A stretch of DNA of 64,000 nt from JAOUEA01 sp038249195 (lineage in GTDB: Bacteria > Actinomycetota > UBA4738 > HRBIN12): contig JBBRWM010000002.1 in the NCBI GenBank assembly GCA_038249195.1, positions 62,001 to 126,000 on the forward strand. The letters run 5' to 3'. Below the pieces are notes generated by a model that was not told the DNA's origin, ran no database searches, and saw only the letters and a list, made by a program, of their open reading frames with translations. The position numbers and the translations under genes were made by a program. Position 1 is the stretch's first letter. Every line of letters starts with the position of its first letter. Of this stretch, positions 59,912 through 64,000 are shown one piece after another.

Positions 59912-62353
59912 GTGACGGACACGGGAGGCGACGCCGTCGGCACGGAGCCGGCGAGGGGCGCGGGGCGTCGCGTGCGGCTGGACCCGCGATCCTGGCGGCA
60001 GAGCGACATCCGCATCTTCTCCTCGGCCAGCGACGCGGCGCGCGCGCGCCGGCCCACGGATCTCGTCCTGCTGATCGGGGCCGCTCTCGCGGTCGTGGGG
60101 TTGGCCCTGCTGGCCCCCGAGACCTCCCTGGATGGGGCCGTCAGCCACCTCCTGGCGACGCTCCCCGGAACGCTCACGGCCCTGTGGCAGGTCGCCTACG
60201 ACGTCCTGGTGGGCTGGGCGCTGTTCCTGTTGATCGCCTCGCTCGTGTCGAAGGGACGGACGAGGCTCTTCGGCGATGAGGTCCTCGCGGCGTTGCTGGC
60301 GCTGGGCGCGGCCGTCCTCGCCGGCATGGCCGGAGGCACCTCCTTTTCCTCGGCGCTGCATTCGCTCGGCGCCTCGGATCCCCCGGCCGTGTTCCCCTCA
60401 CTGCGCCTCGCGGTCACGGCCGCGGTCGTGGTGACGGCCTCGCCGCATCTCAGCCGGCCGCTGCGCTACGTCGGTCGCTGGGTCGTGGGGATCGGCACCG
60501 TCGCGACGATCGCGTTGGGCGTGGCGGTGCCGATCGGCGTGCTCGCCGCCCTCGCCGTCGCCATCGGTGCGGGGGCGATCGTCCACCTGTTGTTCGGCTC
60601 CCCGGGCGGCCGTTTACCCCTCGAGCAGGTGGGGGCGGCGCTCGCGGATCTCGACGTAGAGATGTCGGACCTCGAGGATTTCGCGCTCGGGGTCAAGGGC
60701 GTGGAGTTGGTCCGGGGCACGACGGCGGACGGCCGCTCGCTCCTCGCGAAGGTGTACGGACGCGACTCCTGGGATGGACAGCTCCTCACGTCCGGCTGGA
60801 ACTATCTGTGGTTGCGCGAGGGATCGACGCATCTACGCCTCAACCGCTTGCAGCAGGTTGAACACGAGGCATTCCTCACCTTGCTGGCCGAACGCGCCGG
60901 CGTGCCCGTACTCCCCGTCGTCGCGGCCGGGATGGCCACCGGCCGGGACGCGCTCCTCGTCACCGAGATCACCGGTCGTTCGCTGGCCTCGCTGGATCGG
61001 CCAGCCATCTCCGCGCGCGTGACGAGGAGTTGCTGGGATGTCCTCGCACGACTCCACGCTGCCCACATCGCGCACGGGCGGATCGACGCCCAGCGCTTGG
61101 TCCTGGGGCCGGACGGATCGGTGGCCCTTGGCGACTTCGGGGATGCGACGCACACGGGCACGGAGGCCGCCTTCGCCGTGGATCGCGTGCAGCTCCTCGT
61201 GACGACGGCCCTGCTGGTAGGCCGCGAGGAGGCGGTCGACACGGCCGCAGAGGTCATGGGGACCGAGGCGCTCGTCGCGATGCTCCCCTACCTCCAGCCG
61301 GCCGTGCTCGACCGCCAGGCCCGTCGCGCGGTCCGGGCCGAAGACTGGGACCTCGACGACCTCAGGCAGTCCGTGGCGGATGCGGCCGGGGTCGAGCCTC
61401 CCAAGCTGGAGCAGGTGCGCCGGGTGACCTTGAGCTCCATCGCGATGGTCGCCGTGATCGTTTTCGTGGCCTACGTGATCATCTCGGCCGTCACGGGCAT
61501 CGGCCTGCAGAACCTGCTCGACGAGATCAAGGCCGCGGACCTGCCCTGGCTCCTCGCGGCGCTCATCGTGGCTCCCACGATCCAGATCCCGCAAGCGTTC
61601 TCCACGATGGGAGCTTCCCTGCGCCCGGTCCGCTTGGGCCCCGTCATCATGCTCGAGTTCGCCATCCAGTTCATCAGCCTGGCGATCCCGAGCTCAGCCG
61701 CCCGCGTGGCACTCGAGGTGCGGTTCTTCCAGAAGGTCGGGAACACGGCCACGGGCGCGCTCGCCGTCGGTCTGATCGACAGCGTATGCGGATTCATCGT
61801 CCAGATGGCGGTGATCCTCATCATCGCCTTCTCGGGCCTCGCGAGCCTCGATCTGTCGGCGAACGGATCGACGTCCACGCCTACGGGCAAGTGGCTCGTC
61901 GTCGGACTCGTGCTGGCCATCCTCGCCGTGATCGTGGGCCTCGCGATCCCGCGCTTCCGGTCGTTCGTCAAGGACAAGGTGGCCGACGGGAAGGCCGCGC
62001 TCGGCGTCCTTCGATCGCCGTCGAATGTGGCGATGATCTTCCTCGGGAACCTCGCCGCACAGATCCTCTTCGCGATCGTGCTGGGGTTGTGCCTCAAGGC
62101 GTTCGACTACCGACTGAACCTTGCGCAGCTCCTGCTCATCTACAACGTGGTCAGCCTGTTCGCCGGGTTCATGCCGGTTCCCGGCGGCGTCGGGGTCGCC
62201 GAGGCCGGCTACACGGCAGGCCTCGTGGCGTTGGGGATACCGCAGACGGCCGCGGTGACCACGGCCATCATGTTCAGGATGGTGACGTACTACCTGCCCC
62301 CGATCTGGGGCGGGTTCGCGATGAAGTGGCTCCGCAACCACGAGTACGTCTGA
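59912..62353 (+). CDS. Kinase-like domain fused to UPF0104/LPG-synthase-type membrane domain
   Basis: 813 residues from a GTG. Six or so N-terminal helices (about 45-240) are followed by a kinase-like domain (about 250-480), which keeps the Lys (LLAKVYGRD) and GDFGDA. Its catalytic loop is HGRIDAQRL, with Arg where HxD has Asp. An UPF0104/MprF-like bundle with at least seven helices (about 510-800) ends in LFAGFMPVPGGVGVAEAGY, the signature of this flippase/lysyl-lipid family. Likely a lipid-linked envelope function; whether the kinase part is active is unclear. Confidence 0.8.
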   Translation: MTDTGGDAVGTEPARGAGRRVRLDPRSWRQSDIRIFSSASDAARARRPTDLVLLIGAALAVVGLALLAPETSLDGAVSHLLATLPGTLTALWQVAYDVLVGWALFLLIASLVSKGRTRLFGDEVLAALLALGAAVLAGMAGGTSFSSALHSLGASDPPAVFPSLRLAVTAAVVVTASPHLSRPLRYVGRWVVGIGTVATIALGVAVPIGVLAALAVAIGAGAIVHLLFGSPGGRLPLEQVGAALADLDVEMSDLEDFALGVKGVELVRGTTADGRSLLAKVYGRDSWDGQLLTSGWNYLWLREGSTHLRLNRLQQVEHEAFLTLLAERAGVPVLPVVAAGMATGRDALLVTEITGRSLASLDRPAISARVTRSCWDVLARLHAAHIAHGRIDAQRLVLGPDGSVALGDFGDATHTGTEAAFAVDRVQLLVTTALLVGREEAVDTAAEVMGTEALVAMLPYLQPAVLDRQARRAVRAEDWDLDDLRQSVADAAGVEPPKLEQVRRVTLSSIAMVAVIVFVAYVIISAVTGIGLQNLLDEIKAADLPWLLAALIVAPTIQIPQAFSTMGASLRPVRLGPVIMLEFAIQFISLAIPSSAARVALEVRFFQKVGNTATGALAVGLIDSVCGFIVQMAVILIIAFSGLASLDLSANGSTSTPTGKWLVVGLVLAILAVIVGLAIPRFRSFVKDKVADGKAALGVLRSPSNVAMIFLGNLAAQILFAIVLGLCLKAFDYRLNLAQLLLIYNVVSLFAGFMPVPGGVGVAEAGYTAGLVALGIPQTAAVTTAIMFRMVTYYLPPIWGGFAMKWLRNHEYV

Positions 62354-62442
62354 CTCGCGTGGGCTTGCTCGGGAGCTTCGTGTAGGGTCTTGCACCGAAC
62401 GGGCATAGCCGATGCTCGCGCAACCAGACGAAGGGAACGAAC

Positions 62443-62832
62443 GTGCTCGCTGAGTACAACCTGGGCGACGCCCTGTGGACGCTGCTGGCGATCTTCTTCA
62501 TGGTCATCTACTTCATGATCCTGTTCAGCGTGCTGGCGGATCTGTTCCGCGACCACGAGCTCTCCGGCGTGGCCAAGGCCGTATGGATCATCGCGCTGCT
62601 GTTCTTCCCCCTCGTGTCGCTGCTGATCTACCTGATCGTGCGCGGCGGCGGGATGGCGCAACGCTCCATGAAGGCGCAGCAGGCCATGCAGCAGCAGACG
62701 GATCAGTACGTGCAGCAGACGGCCTCGGCCACGGATCCGTCTGAGCAGATCGCAAAGGCGAAGAAGCTTATGGACGACGGCACGATCACCCAGCAGGAGT
62801 TCGACGCCATCAAGCAGAAGGCCCTCGCCTAG
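62443..62832 (+). CDS. PLDc_N and SHOCT domain membrane protein
   Basis: 129 residues from a GTG with GAAGGGA upstream. Two membrane helices of the PLDc_N type (about 10-60), a Gln-rich coiled stretch (about 75-95) and a C-terminal SHOCT (KAKKLMDDGTITQQEFDAIK). Such proteins are small oligomerising anchors with no fixed role. TAGGGT at about 62383 is a -10 candidate. The stop overlaps the DUF2252 stop in the convergent orientation. Confidence 0.75.
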   Translation: MLAEYNLGDALWTLLAIFFMVIYFMILFSVLADLFRDHELSGVAKAVWIIALLFFPLVSLLIYLIVRGGGMAQRSMKAQQAMQQQTDQYVQQTASATDPSEQIAKAKKLMDDGTITQQEFDAIKQKALA

Positions 62833-64000
62833 GACGTCACGGCGCTGGGGTCGGGTGCCGCGGGCACCCGACCCGTCGCCACCGCGGCCTGCAGACCACG
62901 CAGATCGCGTTCGTTCTGATCCGCGTACGCGTGCGCGAATGCTGCGATCGCGCGGTCGAAGACGTCGCCGGATCCCAGGTACGCGCCGATCGCGATCCGG
63001 TCGCCGGACCGCGCGTGCGCTCGGGCGAGCGTCCACCCACACATCTCTCCCCACAGTTCCATGCCGGCGGGGGTCATGCCGGCCATGTCGACCGAGCCCT
63101 TCCAGTCGCGGAGCTGGCGCAGATAGTAGTCGTGCACCCGTCCGTCCCATTCGACGCGCTCCCAGCCAAGGAAGATGTCGCTCGTGGCCTGCATGAGTCG
63201 CTGCCCCACCACCACCCGCTGGCCGTGCTCGGCGAACCCGCTCTTGGTCGTGAACGCCTCAAGGACGGACGGCTGCGCCTCTTTGGCCTGAAGGAACAGC
63301 GGATCGCGGATGTCGCGATCGAGGAACAGCGCGACCCAGGCCTGCGTGCCCACGCTGCCCACGCCCACCACCTTGCGGGCCATGTGGACGAACCGGTACT
63401 GCCCGAGGAGATGGCGGCGCTCGGATTGCAGCGTGCGACGATAGGAACCGATCAGCGTGCGCAGCAGGTCGAGCAGCGTCGCCTCGTCGAGCTGGGGGAG
63501 GAAGTCCTCGACCGGCACCAGCAGGGGCGGGTCGTGGATGATCCTTGGCTGCCCGTCGACCAGGTGGGTCAACCGCGCGTACGCCTGCACGCTGTCGTGC
63601 GCACGCGCACGCACGACGGCGTGCCAGATCCCCGGCGTTCGCTCGGGGTCCATCATCGCCTTGAACCGGGGGAGCAGTCGGTCGAGGTCGAGATGGTCGT
63701 ACCAGGTGGCCAGCATCGAGCGGCCGGCGAAGTCCCGCATCGTCTCGCGATAGGACCGCACGGCCTCCCGCACGATACGCCGCCGCTCCTTCGTCTCGAA
63801 GCCCGCGTCGCGCGCCGCGACCTCGAGGCTCGCCGCCAGGCGCTTGACGTCCCACTCCCACGGACCGGGGTGCGTCTCGTCGAAGTCGTTGATGTCGAAG
63901 ACGAGGTGACGCTCAGGGGAACCGAAGATGCCGAAGTTCGACATGTGCGCATCGCCGCATAGCTGGACCTGGAGGCCGGTGTTGGGGGTGCTCGCGAGGT
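62829..64000 (-). CDS. DUF2252 family protein, 5' end missing
   Basis: The frame is open to the window end. CGDAHMSNFGIFG and HLVFDINDFDE form the kinase-like metal and catalytic motifs of DUF2252. The rest is a large helical domain with GWTLARAHARSGD near the end. About 390 residues are present, and family members are about 400-450, so a short N-terminal piece is missing. Function unproven, and the kinase-like fold is known only by homology. Confidence 0.85.
   Translation of the reverse strand, partial: LASTPNTGLQVQLCGDAHMSNFGIFGSPERHLVFDINDFDETHPGPWEWDVKRLAASLEVAARDAGFETKERRRIVREAVRSYRETMRDFAGRSMLATWYDHLDLDRLLPRFKAMMDPERTPGIWHAVVRARAHDSVQAYARLTHLVDGQPRIIHDPPLLVPVEDFLPQLDEATLLDLLRTLIGSYRRTLQSERRHLLGQYRFVHMARKVVGVGSVGTQAWVALFLDRDIRDPLFLQAKEAQPSVLEAFTTKSGFAEHGQRVVVGQRLMQATSDIFLGWERVEWDGRVHDYYLRQLRDWKGSVDMAGMTPAGMELWGEMCGWTLARAHARSGDRIAIGAYLGSGDVFDRAIAAFAHAYADQNERDLRGLQAAVATGRVPAAPDPSAVTS

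Noticed and set aside
1..64000. CRISPR array, rRNA operon, prophage or complete insertion sequence
   Set aside because: No regular repeats with spacers, no rRNA and no phage structural genes; only fragments of two transposases.

Overview
The window is GC-rich, densely packed bacterial chromosome, most likely from an actinomycetote. The lineage call is an inference from four things: high GC with frequent GTG and TTG starts, the gene orders hrcA-dnaJ-HIT-phoH-ybeY-corC-cdd-era, recO-uppS and dgt-dnaG-rpoD, an aa3-type cytochrome oxidase with SCO1 and CtaG factors, and many start codons lying 6-9 bases after a TANNNT -10 hexamer with no ribosome binding site. A related GC-rich phylum such as Chloroflexota is not excluded. 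The GT4-GH130 cluster and the broken insertion sequences suggest a free-living aerobe with some accessory DNA.

Layout. 1-11632: conserved core. HrcA (cut by the window start), DnaJ, HIT, PhoH, YbeY, CorC-like, Cdd and Era form a tight run with 4-base overlaps, followed by deoC with two aldehyde-dehydrogenase-type genes, then recO-uppS. 11637-13113: a zinc-ribbon membrane protein with an apparent ATC start and a membrane-anchored cyclic-nucleotide-binding protein. 13268-19234: the respiratory block (SCO1, CtaG, a lipoprotein, CoxB with an extra cupredoxin domain, CoxA, CoxC and a small membrane subunit). 19235-20390: a decayed IS3-type transposase and a frameshifted lipoprotein. 20606-23439: glycyl-tRNA synthetase, a small membrane protein and a lipoprotein metallopeptidase.

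23501-29870 is the most unusual part. A zinc-ribbon/nucleotide-cyclase/STAND-ATPase/repeat protein ending in a SLOG-like Rossmann domain faces a TIR/NB-ARC/TPR protein on the other strand, with only an IS110 transposase fragment between them. TIR and SLOG are the signal-making and signal-sensing domains of the Thoeris defence system, so the pair is a candidate signalling or defence module.

29942-42378: a secreted protein, pyruvate phosphate dikinase, secreted M15 peptidase and lipoproteins, a YdcF-like protein, a methyltransferase, a plastocyanin-like lipoprotein, then dgt-dnaG-rpoD. 42476: tRNA-Asn. 42674-48621: an APC permease fused to two UspA domains, a broken serine hydrolase, a flavodoxin, a DinB-like protein and an antiporter. 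48711-56771: an ECF sigma factor with a coupled membrane protein, then a glycan cluster (GT4; Asp-box propeller; six-hairpin protein; GT4-GH130 fusion). 56824-64000: an ABC exporter, a small basic protein, a variant aquaporin, a kinase-like/flippase fusion, a PLDc_N-SHOCT protein and a DUF2252 protein cut by the window end.
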